Shown here one piece after another: positions 34,529-46,750 of a DNA stretch of 64,000 nt (position 1 is its first letter; each line of letters opens with the position of its first letter). The DNA comes from Brienomyrus brachyistius (lineage: Eukaryota > Chordata > Actinopteri > Osteoglossiformes > Mormyridae). The stretch lies in the NCBI RefSeq assembly GCF_023856365.1, contig NC_064542.1:22663838-22727837 (forward strand). Reading direction: 5' to 3'. The notes below the pieces were generated by a model that saw only the letters and a program-made list of their open reading frames with translations, was not told the origin of the DNA and made no database searches. Made by a program: the position numbers and the translations under genes.

Positions 34529-34718
34529 GGGTGGTGTGGGGCTCAGTGGGAAGGAATGCTGCGCCCATGATTAGAAGGTTGCTAGTTCAAATCCCAGGGT
34601 AACTAGAGTGATGTCACGGTGAGCAAAAAATCTTAATCCATAACTACCCCAGTGACTGTCTGCCACCTCAGAAAATCAGCCTTGCTTTAGATAAAAAAAC
34701 GACTGCTAAACAAACGAA
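34529..34718 (+). mobile_element. tRNA-derived SINE, nearly complete
   Basis: A-box-like region GGCTCAGTGGG (34540), B-box GCTAGTTCAAATCCCA (34581-34596), core CCCCAGTGACTGTCTGCC, and the tail GACTGCTAAACAAACGAAG typical of the fish tRNA-SINE family. It is the best preserved head-to-tail copy in the window. Confidence 0.82.
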
Positions 34719-36654
34719 GAGCATATCCACTGTAAAGATGTGGAGAGCATCTATTTGCATATGGGGTCGCTGACGTGACAGTCCCTGCCGCAGACACCAT
34801 TATCCAACCCCCCGATCCCTGCGGCACGTGTCCATCATTCTGTCTCTCTGATGCTAACAGGTATGCTGTTATACGACCCTTAGCTCACTATGACACATAT
34901 GTCTGCTGTCATTCTCGGCATCGTGTGCCTGTATGACACATGCTGCCCAGGTCTGAAAGCCTCTTTACCCAAAATCACCCACATAATGACACCTCAGAGG
35001 CGTCGTCAGGTTTTGCCTTTCATTGCTTAAATCTGACATCACTGTACAATTATATGCCTCATGCCCTAGACATCACCCCAAATGTTAAAGCCAGAGAATG
35101 TGGTAAGAAACAGAACAAAAAGGTCGTTTTGTCTCACTTTTCAAGCCGCATCTCACTGTTTTCACAGAGGCATTCAAGGCAGATTCCGTTTGATAATTCC
35201 TCACATAAAACACCCTGTCACATCTCCCAGGTACAGGCAATTCAGGCGAGCGTAGCTGGTTACCTCAGCTCACCCAGACCTGCTAAGGACCATATTATCA
35301 AGACTTACAGACTTACAGGATTGAGGCCTTTGGAGATCAGCTCTCCACAGAATCCATTCATAACTCATGTCCCACGTTACCGGCCAGTAATAGCAGTTTT
35401 TAGCAAAACCGTGTTACTTGAACTAGTCTGGAAATCTACCCACTGGCCAATATTTATTAATAAACTTTGCTTAGTTTCCAAAGTAGAGCAGCTCACCTAA
35501 GCCAATGGCAAAGCAGATGGCTCCAAGAGACACTTCTTGTCCTTGGAGGAAGTTATTTCGCTGACATTCAAATGTTCTCACTGAAACAGACTCCATAAAC
35601 AGTGGTAGTCATGTGATTAATGAATCTTTGAAAGACAGTGGGTGGGCCTAAAGCTCAACCAATCACAGCCTGCCTTTTTCCAACAGGAAGTAATAAATCA
35701 GCCAATGGGAAATGAGTTAAGAGGCAGCTCAAGAGAAGCCTAAAAACTTTAGCTTCCAAAGCCCCATTTCAGCTCTTACACCATGGTGCTGCTTTTCTAC
35801 AAAAACAAAATCATAATTATAATAGTAACACAATAATAATACAGAGGAATCATTCATCAGGTCCCCCCCCCGTTCATTACACTACATTTTCTAGGTCATT
35901 TCAAGGAAGAATGACCGAGTTTCAGAAACAGCGGAGTGGCGGACTTTGGGGATACGTAGTTTTGGAGACGTCCCATTTTCACTTGGAAAACATAAACTGA
36001 GAATGCTGAGATGAAACAGCTCAGCCTCGTTAGATCAAGCGGAGCTGAGATCAGGAGAACATCTCCAAACAAGGACCATTACCTCTCCTTGCCACCTCAG
36101 ATGGACTGTGGCCTCCCAGCCTCTTCCTGCAGAGAATGATGGACACGTGTGCCGGTGCTTCTCTGCATTGGGCCTTTCGCTCGTCACAGGGGGGCCACAA
36201 GGAACAGCTGAGGCTGCCCTGCTTAAATAAACTTCAGGCCTCTCCCTCATTAGTTCAGTTTATTATAACCATCATCTATTTAGACAGTGAAGGACGTTTA
36301 GATATTAATTTACAAAAAATAATAAATGATAATAAACAGTAATAGTGTACAGAATGCCAGGAAAATTACTGCCCGGACTGCTGTAGGAAATACATAGAAA
36401 TTCTCATAATTAAGACAAAATATCCTAGAAAGACAAAGTTCTTAAAGTCAATACATACTGTAGGCCTATTACCAAAAATAAACAAGCAAACAAACACATT
36501 GCTGATTAAATCTATCTCCGCTTTCTTAGGGCACTGATGTTAGTGCTGAGAAGGTTGTACCTTGTACTGCATGCTCACTGCTGTAGCAGTTTTCGGTATA
36601 AACTGAGTTTCGGGGCCATACGTCAATTCAGTCTTTCCTCCTCTTAGTCAGATT
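34719..36654. other. Unique intergenic sequence
   Basis: No gene recognised. The 186-codon open frame at 34940-35500 has no known domain, no codon-bias signal I can judge and no splice context, so it is not called. A C-run lies at 35863-35871. Confidence 0.45.
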
Positions 36655-36865
36655 CTTCTTGGGAGTCAATTAAATAATTTTGCCGGCGTCCCTCCCCCGC
36701 TGCCCCCAGCTTCGGAGGAGCTAATTAAATTAGCGTGACACCTCTGACTTGAAAATTTCCAGCGATCAACACAACGTAATAGAGGCTGTCTCTGCCCCAA
36801 AAGAGGGGGGAAATTAAAGAAATAATGACTCACGCTCCACTATGATTACCTCTGCATCAGTGAGC
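36655..36865. promoter_or_regulatory. Candidate conserved non-coding element
   Basis: Repeat-free sequence with homeodomain-like palindromic words (GCTAATTAAATTAGCGTGAC, GTCAATTAAATAATT) and TGACTCA. A candidate by composition only. Confidence 0.22.
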
Positions 36866-39339
36866 ACTTTGCATTTAAGAGTTAGAGAACGGGAGACACG
36901 TTTTCAATGTCTATAAATCAAAAATATTGTTTATAGCCATTTCTTTTATTTATTTTATGTTTTTTTCCCACATATTTATGCTTTATTTAGTCATATTTTC
37001 TATTTAATCTGTTTCTTAAGTTTATATCGTATTCGTTCCATAAATACGCACCTTTGCAGATCCTAGTAGTATGTCTGCTTTGATGTCCTGTGAGTGCCTT
37101 TGTTTTATTCTGTGCTGTCTAATCCTGTTACTGCCTGGATGGTGCGAGTAAGAATTCGCATGTACAGATGTACCAAAGGCAAATAATGTATCTTGAGCAG
37201 AAAAATACCCAGAATAAACATAATTTTCCAGAAAAGTCCTTGACCGTCTGTCTGACCCTGTTCTGTTCATAGACCTTGAGATCCGTTTGGGATGCAGGCT
37301 TAGCGGGCGATCCCATTCGCAATTAACCGAATTACCGAAAGTCATTATTCTTAAAGTCAGCCGGCAATTTACACACTCAGGACGCCACCGGAAAAGAAGC
37401 CTGGAATAAACAAGAGTAAACACATTTAGAGAGCGTCGGCAGCATAGTGATTAAGGACCCAAATAATTAATGATTAAGGCTATTTTTGACCTCTTGGTTT
37501 CAATTGGGGATCTGCTCCTGCACTCCTGAGAAAAAAACTCATGACAATACAAATGAATCTCATTAAATAAAACATCAGAATGGTTTAACTACAAAGTCGG
37601 TCATGTGACTAAGAGGTCAGAGGGCAAAGTCCTGAAGGTGTCCAGCTTCTGGGCGTTACAGGTGGGTATAAAACTGCTCTGGGGAAGCCGCAGAAGTTCT
37701 GGAAGCGAGAAAGATCAAACCGCCCTCCGATCCCTGCAGCCCAGCCGGGAATGAAATTTAAGATGCCGCTGATGGGTCTGAGATGGCGAGGATGAAGGAT
37801 TGAAGGATCCAAGCGCCGTCAAGGGTCAGAGAGGTATTACAGGGAAGTGATGGGATGCTGTCGTCTTTAAGCCAGGCATCTAATGGGAACAAGCGTAGAA
37901 ATACCACATCCCGCTCTCCCATCAAAGCCCGTTATCTCAGGAGCGCGGTGAGCGCGGCTGTGGCTCGATGGTGTTAGCACGGTACCAATCGTGAACGTAC
38001 ATGGCTATACTTTTGTCTATAACATGTGACTCACCAGGCTAATCGGAATGTTCCTCCTCCCGTCATTCACCGCAGACGGAGGCGAGTGTCTGTCTGCAGC
38101 CGCAGGGGGCGGGATTACCGCGTACTGTCAATCACTGCTGGTTTGGCCCCAGCAGCATTCGAAAAAGTAGCTAAGTGGATTAAGCTTGTCAGCGAATGAT
38201 AGCACAAGATAATCCCGCCCCCTTTGTTCCAAAGCTGTTCTGTCCAATCATTATCAAAGAAATGTGTTTTTTTTTGCCAGCTAACTGCACTCTTGAAAAA
38301 CTTTCTTTCCATGGGAACCTCTACTCACCTGGGGCTTCGGGTACCTGTTGTTCTGCTGCTAATTACCCAGACTCTTGTGACTATTCCTTGCTTCTTTGGC
38401 CAGGGAGGCGTCTGTTTGTAGTTTAAAAATGCCAGTTCCTCAAGTAGAGGATTAATCCCCATTGTGAAAACTTTTTGCCAGCAAACAACTTTCCCAAAAG
38501 ACTGAGCCGGATCTTCACCTCCCAAGATGTCCGCCGTGTGTCCTCACAGTGGATTTGCCACGTGCTGAAGTTCACCTCCCCACGCATGTGAGGGCTCTGA
38601 CGTGGTGATGTCGTATTGTCATGACCGCCCAGCTCACTGACAGAAAGGCACACGCTTGCTAATTAGCCATAACCCAGGGCGACCAAGCGGACTCTGGCTC
38701 TAAGAAACAGCAACTGGCATACACAGACTCGTCCCAGTTTTTCCCTGGTCTCGTTAATGAGTGCCATACCCCCCAGTCCAATTTCACTACCTTTGTGTAG
38801 CCGTGATTGGGTAGAAGCTCTAGTCCGCCATTATGGTTTTTTGCACTCTGGTGGGCTAGCTGTGGTACATTTACTTATTCATTAGTGCTGTAAGCTCTGT
38901 TTGCGCTAAAGATGTTGGCATCCCACCTGCATCGTGATGTGGTACCGTGTCCCCCTTGAAAATAACCTCTGAGCTCCACACTCCAGCCTATAAAGTGCTG
39001 GACATGTGCCCTGCCACGCCGATGCTCCCCCATCTCCGCTGCCGTGGTGCCTCTGAGTGACGGGGACGTGTTGGGCTGCAGGTCTGGGCTCTATGGAAGG
39101 TGAGTGCCGTCTTAAGAGCAGCAACGAGCACTTTAACTTTAATGTCTCGCGTAAACGTCAGAGAATGACACAATGGGGCTGATGGGTTGCAGATCCTCAG
39201 GCAGTGCCAGTCAACCTAAAGGGCGAGACAGGCAACCGCCTAAGGTGCCAGCTTCTGAGGGGGCGGTGACTAACCAAGTTGCTGCTGGAAGACGTGCTGG
39301 TGCGGCCAACAAGTATATCCCGTGGTTGTGTGGATCCCA
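36866..39339. other. Unique intergenic sequence
   Basis: No gene recognised. AT-rich at 36900-37030. Nothing else can be supported. Confidence 0.45.
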
Positions 39340-39712
39340 GTGCCCCAATGCAGTGACAGGGACACTATGCTGTAAAAAAACAGATGCTGTACTTTGGATG
39401 AAAGATAATTCCGAAGTCCTGACTCTCTGGGGTCGTAAAAAATCCCTGGGCAGGGAGTTGGATGGGCACCCCAATATCCTGGCTAAATTTCCCCCTGTGG
39501 TCCTATCAAATCCAGCCCTCAAATCAACCCCTATATCTAGCTGGTGAATCCTCACCCTTGCTATTTTGTAGTGGGCATACTGGCGCAGAATGACTGCCAT
39601 TGCATCATCCAGAAAGGCGCTACACAGTGGTGCTGGTTGAAGTGGCTTCCCAGTGGTTCAGCAAAAGCACTTTGAGTGTCTTGAAAAGCGATATATAAAT
39701 GTAGCATTCATT
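39340..39712 (+). repeat. Dispersed fish repeat of a second type
   Basis: Phrases that I recognise as a common fish interspersed repeat occur in order: GCTGTACTTTGGATGAAAG, GCATACTGGCGCAGAATG, GCATCATCCAGAAAGGCGCT, GCACTTTGAGTGTCTTGAAA, AGCGATATATAAATGTAG. No coding capacity. The class is not certain. Confidence 0.65.
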
Positions 39713-42068
39713 CGTTTATTCAAGTTCATTTCATTTTGTTTCTGACGGGGTGAGTTCAGCTTAGCTTGCCTAGGGTGTCAAACAGGCTTTGACTGACACT
39801 GAATTCTCTTTGTCCTCAAGTGTATGTCAGCCACGCCCCCCCCCCCATCATTTCCCTGCCAAGCCATGAATATAGGACAGCAGAAATCATCACTACTGAA
39901 TTTACGGCATGCTTACGGCATGCTTACATCTCACGTGTCAGACCTAAGCACTGCACTACCTGCTGCTTCAGACACTCTGGCATTTCAGACTCTTACACTA
40001 TTATAACTTTCTGCAGCCGAGGTCTATCATTTTCTTTTTATTCTTGTTAATTATCAAAACGAAGATATCCTCAGGCTACTGTTTTTTTTTCTTCTTCTGA
40101 TTTTAATTGAACGAAGGACATTTAAAGTAGGTGCCTTGATCGGGCAGATCTGTTATTATAAAATGATCGCTCGGCTGGTCGGCGAGACTCTCACCGCGTC
40201 GGTGCCGATAAGGAGCGTTCATCAAAGCAGAGGGATGGGAAGAGGGGCACGATCGGATTCTTGCTGGAATTGCTGAAGATCTTTGTCGCATTTCCTTTTA
40301 AAACGTCTTCCTCCCCAGGTGCACCGGGCTGTCAGGATGCTCTGAATCAGTGACAGGCCTGGTGAAACGTGCTAATTAAAGGAAATCCTCTGTTCTTAGC
40401 GGCCTCACCTTCTTAAACAGCATATGCATCCGAGCCGGGAGGGGGTGGGGTTAGGGTGTGTGTATGTGTAACAGGCGCCGTTATTAATTATGTGCAAAGT
40501 TGATGTAGCTGCCTAAACAAGGTATTACCTTGATGAGCTTTAAAGGAGATTCCTATCACAGGTCTGACAGGAGGCAGACGGCGTGCTGTAAGCCATAACA
40601 GTCACTGCGTAGCTGTCAATGGATGTGGTGTTAACACCATCCTGGAGGCTGGGGGAGGGGTAAAGCCTCAGCCACAACACAGCAGTCACCATCGTGGAAA
40701 CTTCAGGGGAAGCGTCCGCATGTCTACGAGCATGCAGTGGGTGATTTCCCCGGCTTCGGGTGATGACGTCCCACCCAGGAACGGCGTGGGACATTCAGGG
40801 AGAGCGACCGGCTATCGATCCGCGCTGCACGGGGCTTAGGCCAACAAGAGGATGGGTAATGGGAAACTGGGAGGAGGGTTTTACAAAGTTATCACCTCGA
40901 AATCCCTTCTCGTGACACGTTCGGTTACACTATCCGTCCTTTTTCAAAAAGTACTTATGGAGTTACGGTCAGGATGACCCGAGCGCCCATTGGGGGGCGC
41001 TGGCGGACACATATACCTGTCGACTCAGTCGCAGAAGGGCAGTTCACGGTCACCGATTCGGCCGTGCGGCTTTGCCTTGCAGAGGGAGAGCACAGGACCC
41101 GAGGAAGCCGTCAAATTAAGCGCCTGAGTCCGCGAAAGTTGACAGGTGATGGTCAAGGTCGTCGTAACCTGGAAAAGAAACATGGAAGTAAATTAGGGGC
41201 GTCGCTATGGGCCCCCAAGCCTTTAGCTAAAACGGTGACATCTCAGCCTCAATCAGAAGTATACCTGGACAGATGGTAGCGCCCTGTGGGTCGTCTTTGG
41301 GGGTGTGCCCAATGGTTCATCCGCCGCAGAATCCACACAGCAGAACCCCAGTGTCAGAGGGGAGTATAATTCCCTGATCCGCCGCATAGGAACGAACGTG
41401 AAGCTGGGCTTTCCGGGCCGGATCTGTCTCAGATAATACGCTCCGCAGAGAGGAGTCCATCGGACGGTGGCACCGGAAAATCCTGAGCCATCTGAACAGA
41501 TTTAATAAAGTCCGGGTCTATCGGCACGTATTCAGAGCGGAGTACGTATGCAGAAGAAAAGCCATGAATAATTTACGGGGGGGGGGGCATTGTTACACTC
41601 TCATCTAACGCCTCTGAGTGTGTTCAGCGTGGATGGAGTTCAACGCTCCGCTATTACGCAGTGTCAGTATCCCGAATTCCCCAGAATAATTTATGAACCG
41701 CTTTTAGCCATTTAAATGAAGTCTACTTCACAGGCCTTTTATAGTGAGCGGTGTGTTTTTTGTAAACATTAAAAATTATGCAAGTGCTGCCTGAAAATGT
41801 TTAAAAATGGCCGCTTTCACACAAATTAAGTGTTTGTTACCATATGTATGTGATGTAATTGGGAAATCGCACAGCATAATGTGTAAAATTGCCTTTAAAC
41901 CGGACGCCTGCCTGCTTAATTTCCCCTCGCTGTCTCCATGCCACCATTGAATCCTTATTTTCTGTTATTTCTCTGCTGTAGAAAGCACTGCTAAGTATTT
42001 TATAGGACTGCTGCACATACTAATATGCCATTAGTGGTTTAAATCTACTGCAATTCACAGTTATGTGT
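39713..42068. other. Unique intergenic sequence
   Basis: No gene recognised. Small direct duplications of TTACGGCATGC at about 39903-39925. A G-run at 41577-41587. The AT-rich block at 41690-42060 is listed separately. Confidence 0.45.
41690..42055. promoter_or_regulatory. Candidate conserved non-coding element
   Basis: About 360 bp without repeats, AT-rich, with words common in vertebrate enhancers (ATTTAAATGAAG, AATTATGCAAG, CAAATTAAGTG). It resembles a deeply conserved element, but this is impression only. Confidence 0.25.
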
Positions 42069-42320
42069 CATGGTGTGTGGCTCAGCGACTTAAGAAGCCT
42101 TGCTTGTGATCGGAAGAGCACCGGTTCAGATCCCTTTGTACATTTCTGTTGGGCCCTTGAGTGAGCTCTTTAACCCACTGACACTGACTGCATGGCACGC
42201 CCCAAACTTTGCTCTCCTCTGTATGTGCGAGTCTAATTCAAAGGGGAGCATGATAAGATACATGAAAGAAGTATTCCAATGTATCTATATCTGTATAGAA
42301 ATGGCAAATAAAGCATCCTT
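42069..42320 (+). mobile_element. tRNA-derived SINE
   Basis: Head GTGTGTGGCTCAGCGACTTA (A-box), CTTGTGATCGGAAGAGCACC, B-box GGTTCAGATCCC (42123-42134), then GGGCCCTTGAGTGAGCTCTT and TAACCC, ending AT-rich with GGCAAATAAAGCATCC. The 3' part is more diverged than the head. Confidence 0.75.
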
Positions 42321-42910
42321 TCATTTCAGGTTGAGGCAATGATGCTTTAGATACTGAGTGCAGCCTGACTCAGAGGGATGTGGCCCTTCCCATCCTGACC
42401 TTCTACATTCCCTCCTTCCTATCAGAGATGGGCGGTAAGACTTCATCTTCCCTCGTTGATTCCTCCATTAACCACGGAGCCTCCTTTTTACGGCGTTGCT
42501 CTTCATAGATTCGGGCTTCCGAGAGAGTATAAACGCTGTCCATGTATTCAGAGTGGATAGTGGTATACATCTAGGGGGCTCCTGTCAGGGAAGCCGCACC
42601 ATACCACGCAGGGCTGCCTCGCATGCCGAGCCGCGTGTCACATGCAGCAGAATTGCGCCGCCGTCCTGCCCGTCCGTATCGATTCCAGTTCCTGAAATGA
42701 TGGGTGAGCCCCCACAAATAGCACCACAATGAGGTCTGGGGATCTTAGCCTAGTCACGCACGAGGCACTCGCTGTTGCCAACATAAGTAAGTCCCTCACC
42801 TGTGTTTATTTTTTTATTCCAGGTGAAGTTTGCGTTGTTAAATCCAGTCATATTCTCTTCTTCTGCAAAAGCTTAACGGGGGGGAGCTGGTAGCCTGGGC
42901 CAGGGGGGTT

Positions 42911-43110
42911 CGGGATTCAAGCTGGACAGGATGACAGTCCACCGCAAGTACTCCCGCACAAAGGCTCACACAGTAATGCACTCTGGGTACATTCACAGAT
43001 CTGTATATCTACGGATTATTGGACGGGTGGGAGTCTCCTTTGAAGATAAGCAAGCGCGAGGAAGACATGGAAACACACGCGCACAGAGCATACAGCAAGC
43101 TGGGGGCCAG
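42911..43110 (-). repeat. Dispersed fish repeat, copy 3 (degraded)
   Basis: Minus-strand order of the dispersed repeat is visible: GGACAGGATGACAGTCCACC, GCAAGTACTCCCGCACAAAG, then ACATGGAAACACACGCGCAC and AGAGCATACAGCAAGCTGGG. Diverged. Confidence 0.55.
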
Positions 43111-43854
43111 GAGGAGAATATCACCCACTGAGACGCCATCATGCCACCCCACTGTTATTTCATGTACGATTTTAATGCGAAGCGGCAGGAATATGTAGGA
43201 GGATTAACGGCGACTTTCCTTACGAGGTCCAGTTCTCTTTCATGGACCCGAAACACTTATTTTAAGTTTCATTTGAAACCTCTCTGGAATTGCCTGCTCT
43301 ATGCTCACGATGCAGTAAAAAAAAAAACGCTCGCAAAGAGAGCCCAGGGAATGCTCCGGAAGAGCGACGAGTTTAGAAACAGCTGCTGCCGCACCCGTGG
43401 TGGATAGAAGCTTCTAAGATCAACCGATTGGAATAATTTCCATTTAGTGAGACAGAATTAGGCACATAAAGCAAAAAAAAGCCTTCTGTACAGTACTTTT
43501 TTGGCCTCTGTTTTTTCTATGTAGATTTCCCAGGAAAATATTTTATTTATAATATGATATTTATGACTCTTGGGTACGTTGCAGCAAAAGGGAACTTATA
43601 TCATGTATATAGAAGCATACTGTCGCATGAATACAAGCATTTTTACATGCATTTAATGTGTCAGGTTACACGCTGCTTGTGTTGTTGCTCCTGTTAGATG
43701 ATCCTCCTGTTAATCTGCCCACCTTGGTGTTTCTAATGGTGTGTCATTTATCTCTTGTTTCCATGACTATCCTGCACTGGTCACTGGTCACGCACTGGAA
43801 GCTCAGTCCAGCAGCACTGGTACCTAAGCACGATCCCTGACAGCGAGAGGCCTA
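43111..43854. other. Unique intergenic sequence
   Basis: No gene recognised. The part from 43440 to 43660 is AT-rich. Open frames are short and have no domain. Confidence 0.4.
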
Positions 43855-43917
43855 TGATGGATCGTCTGCCTCAGTTGGTCGTCGCTCTGGACAAAAGTGT
43901 CTGCTGATTAAGAAAAT
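43855..43917 (+). mobile_element. SINE tail fragment
   Basis: Only the 3' part of the tRNA-SINE family is present: CGTCTGCCTCAGTTGG, then GCTCTGGACAAAAGTGTCTG and CTGATTAAGAAAATGC. Confidence 0.6.
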
Positions 43918-43951
43918 GCTTGAGAAGGTTGCTTTTACTAAATAGCTAGTG

Positions 43952-44092
43952 CCTGATCCATGGAGAGCCACTGTGGGTGCAGGTTTTTGGGATGACCTGT
44001 CAATCAGCCAATAGTGCGAGTTGAGATTGCTTTACTATTGGCTGATTGAGAGGGCATCCCAAAAACCTGCACCCACAGTGGCTCATGGACTC
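43952..44092. mobile_element. Fold-back element, hAT-like MITE, copy 2
   Basis: Near-perfect palindrome. The left arm CCTGATCCATGGAGAGCC, GTGGGTGCAGGTTTTTGG, CAATCAGCCAATAG is mirrored by CTATTGGCTGATTG, CCAAAAACCTGCACCCAC, GGCTCATGGA. The loop is only about 25 bp. The same core blocks occur in copy 1 at 3009-3180. Arms are better preserved than in copy 1, so this copy is likely younger. Confidence 0.85.
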
Positions 44093-44129
44093 ATGGTGCA
44101 CCAACCCTGCATTAGCAGTACAGCTGAAT

Positions 44130-44285
44130 TACAGTAAGACTTAGACCCGGGCGCTGAATTACCTGCTATGTCACACTGTCGCATATGGGTTAAATGCAGA
44201 GAACACATTTCGTTGTTGTGCACTGTGTGCTGTGGTGTCTCAACAATGATCACTGATCACCAAATTCTAATTCTAATTTTAGCAG
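44130..44285 (+). repeat. Possible retroelement 3'-tail-like fragment
   Basis: GGGTTAAATGCAGAGAACAC then ATTTCGTTGTTGTGCACTGT, followed by an AT-rich simple end (CTAATTCTAATTTT). This string is seen in dispersed fish repeats. The family is not resolved. Confidence 0.4.
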
Positions 44286-44409
44286 TGTGTTAGGCTCGGT
44301 CTCCATACTAAGCTATTCCCAGGACCATAGCAGATGTGATACCCCCACTTGAGCTCAAACAGCACATAGGAAACCCATTGTCAGCTCCGTTCTTAATGTC
44401 TACAACAGT

Positions 44410-44605
44410 GCACATTTAGCCGAGTTAGCAGATACAATGGGATATATGGTTGAGAAATTAAGGTCAGATAGTTCCTGGAGCAATTGGGGTTAAGGCCTTG
44501 TTCAGGGCACCCAACAGTAAAATCATTGTGCCAGTTCTGGGATTAAACTGGTAACATTCTGATCATAAGTATAGTGACCTGCAGAGCCACACACCACTGC
44601 CACCT
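44410..44605 (-). mobile_element. tRNA-derived SINE
   Basis: Minus-strand copy: head GTGGTGTGTGGCTCTGCAGG, GATCAGAATGTTACCAGTTT, AATCCCAGAACTGG, then GGGTGCCCTGAACAAGGCCT, TAACCCCAATTGCTCCAGG, ending in a tail with few clear matches. Confidence 0.75.
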
Positions 44606-45167
44606 TGGGGAGCAAACGGAGGAATCTGATGCACACTTTCCCGTCTCCAGGTGGGTGCAGTTTCTATGCCGATGAGTCATTTACACTCAGCCAATCAATA
44701 CCATTCTGAGCAGTTCACTTCAAAGCACGTTTTTCCAGTGGAAACACGAATGGGGGATTTGACTCTGAACAATGAAGTCTGGCTCGATTGTAGAAAAGTG
44801 CTTTTTTTAAGAAATTAACATTGCCACTGTCTACAGGGATGTGTAACAAAATAAAATTAGGCCATACTCCAGTCTGCCTATCACGGAAATTGAGACCTTA
44901 AGCAATAATAAGAAAGTTTAAAAAAGTTTAAATGCTAAATACTTATAAGAAAATTAAAATTCAATTACACATAAAGAAACTGGGCCCCTAACAATGTAGA
45001 GTGGCAGTCCTATGTCCCTCAACAGATTAGCCACTTGCAAAACTAATTATATCACTCTTCGGAAAGGCTGTCAGCCACGGGGTAGTTTAATCATGTATTT
45101 CTCATTTTGATTGGCTATGAATAGACTCCACTGAAAGGAGGAGAGAGAATATAAAATTGCATAGTTA

Positions 45168-45330
45168 TGAGGTGGTGTGCCTGTGATCAGAAGGTCCTTA
45201 GCTCAGATCCCAGAGTGAGCCGAGAGTGCTCTCTGTTGGACCCCTGAACAAAGCCCACGACACCCCAGGAAATGTCTGACCCTCCTTTCTCAAAAAATGT
45301 ATGTTGCCCCTAATAAATAAATGTGAATGT
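45168..45330 (+). mobile_element. tRNA-derived SINE
   Basis: GAGGTGGTGTGCCTGTGATC, AGAAGGTCCTTAGCTCAGAT then CCCAGAG (B-box area), GGACCCCTGAACAAAGCCCA, GGAAATGTCTGACCCTCC, and an AATAAATAAATGTGAATG end. The A-box part is shortened. Confidence 0.72.
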
Positions 45331-45519
45331 ATTTCAGCACCTCCAAGATTAGTCTCAAAGATGAGCCTTCCTTATACAAGATGCACATTTTCTTATAAAA
45401 AAAACAATGATGCAGGTCAAGTCAAGCCAAATCAAGTGGCTTTTATTGTCATTTCAACCATATACAGTAATACAGTACATAGTGAACGAAGACAAGGACC
45501 ATGACCATTCTGCTACATA

Positions 45520-45652
45520 TAACACTACAGTACATCAACGCAGGACAACATATAACACTATAGTACATCAACGCAGGACTACATATAACACTACAGTACA
45601 TCAACGCAGGACTGCATATAACACTACAGTACATCAACGCAGGAATACAGAA
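45520..45652. repeat. 33-bp tandem repeat inside the LINE 3'UTR
   Basis: Four nearly identical units of 33 bp (ACATATAACACTACAGTACA followed by TCAACGCAGGACT). Small differences sit at the last base and at one internal T/C. Confidence 0.95.
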
Positions 45653-45837
45653 AATGAAAGTGTGCAAACATTGCAAGAACAGTGCAATGTGAGAGAGGGC
45701 AATGGAGGAAATAGAAGAGATGATAATGGATAAGACAGGCTAAGTGTAAAGTGCAACAGTGCAATAGGTTGTGCAGTTCTTGAGGTAGTGGAGTGTATAG
45801 AGGTGTGTGTGTGTGTGTGTGTCAGTCCAGTTCAGGA

Positions 45838-46390
45838 GTCTGATGGCTTGGGGGAAGAAACTGTTGCACAGTCTGGCAGTGAGGGCCTGAATGCTCCGGT
45901 ACCTCTTCCCAGAAGGCTAAATGGTGAAGAGTGTGTGTGAGGGGGGTGTGGGGTCCTCCACAATGCTGGTGGCTTTGCGGATGCAGCGGGTGCGATAGGT
46001 GTCTGTGACGGAGGGAAGAGAGGCTCCAATGATCTTCTCAGCAGTTCTCTCTATCCGCTGTAGGGTCTTGCAATCTGATACGGTGCAGTTTCCATACCAG
46101 ACAGTGAAGCAGCTCCTCAGGATGCTCTTGATAGTCCCTCTGTAGAAGGTGGTGAGAATGGGTGGTGGGAGATGGGCTTTCCTCAGCTTTCGCAGAAAGA
46201 AGAGACGCTGCTGGGCTTTCCTGGTTATGGAGCTGGTGTTGAGGCACCAGGAGAGGTTCTCCGCCAGGTGAACACCAAGGAATGTGGTGCTCTTGATGAC
46301 CTCCACAGAGGATCCATCGATATTCAGTGGACAGTGATCGCTCTGTGCTCTCCTCAAATGATGTGGAATGGGTTTGCTGAAGGACAGGGG
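45838..46390 (-). pseudogene. L2-like LINE reverse transcriptase, C-terminal fragment
   Basis: About 180 codons of decayed reverse transcriptase, reading from about 46390 down. Visible in order are [98 protein letters not shown], and IVEDPTPPSHTLFTI, then an in-frame stop (TAG, about 45917-45919), then PSGKRYRSIQALTARLCNSF and FPQAIRLLN in the same frame. This is the conserved C-terminal domain found downstream of the catalytic palm in L2/CR1-like elements. The catalytic motif region is absent and the stop breaks the frame, so it cannot be active. Confidence 0.88.
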
Positions 46391-46395
46391 ACCCT

Positions 46396-46658
46396 AGAAT
46401 CAGAAGCCATTTCCCATATTATGATGCTTCGCTGTTTGCTGCAGAGGATTTATTCGGTGGTGTTTTCTGAATAGCCCCTCCCCAGCATTGTAGAAGGGGC
46501 GCCAAGCAAGCAGTGCATGATGGGAATCTCTCCTGAGTCTCCGCACACAGAACCTCACCATACCTGCTTGTCCTATGCATGATTGCTTGGGTCTCTAGCC
46601 AATCCAGGAAGCTTTGGGCACAAAGCAGGGAATAACCCAGTGTGGGGTGCCAACCAGT
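46396..46658. other. Short unique sequence
   Basis: No gene recognised. Confidence 0.4.
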
Positions 46659-46750
46659 TACTACTATTACTACCGCTACAACTATTACTAGAAGTACTAC
46701 TACTACTAATAATAATAATAATAATAATAGTAACACGAAGAAGAAGAACA
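46659..46750. repeat. (ACT)n/(AAT)n/(AAG)n trinucleotide tract
   Basis: Imperfect run of trinucleotides: CTA/ACT types change into AAT and then into AAG. Confidence 0.9.

Larger units (their letters stand above)
45418..46395 (-). mobile_element. L2-like LINE, 5'-truncated, with RT remnant
   Basis: A minus-strand non-LTR retrotransposon fragment of nearly 1 kb. The 3' end is GACAATAAAAGCCACTTG followed by TTGACTTGACC-type short repeats and no poly-A, as in L2-clade LINEs. The 3'UTR contains an internal tandem of four 33-bp units (45520-45652, core ACATCAACGCAGGAC) and a GT run at 45807-45822. The 5' half holds RT C-terminal coding sequence, and the element is cut at about 46390. The best preserved of the four LINE tails in this window, all in the same orientation. 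Confidence 0.88.

Noticed and set aside
34540..34600. Genuine tRNA gene
   Set aside because: A- and B-box-like blocks are present but no full cloverleaf. The downstream SINE core and tail show it is a retroposon. The same applies to 42069 and 45168.
34940..35500. Open frame of 186 codons on the + strand
   Set aside because: No recognisable domain, no splice or promoter context and average composition. A chance frame of this size is possible in 64 kb. Expression data would be needed to keep it.
45917..46357. Host gene of 146 codons on the minus strand
   Set aside because: The sequence is the C-terminal part of a LINE reverse transcriptase with an in-frame stop, in a 5'-truncated element.
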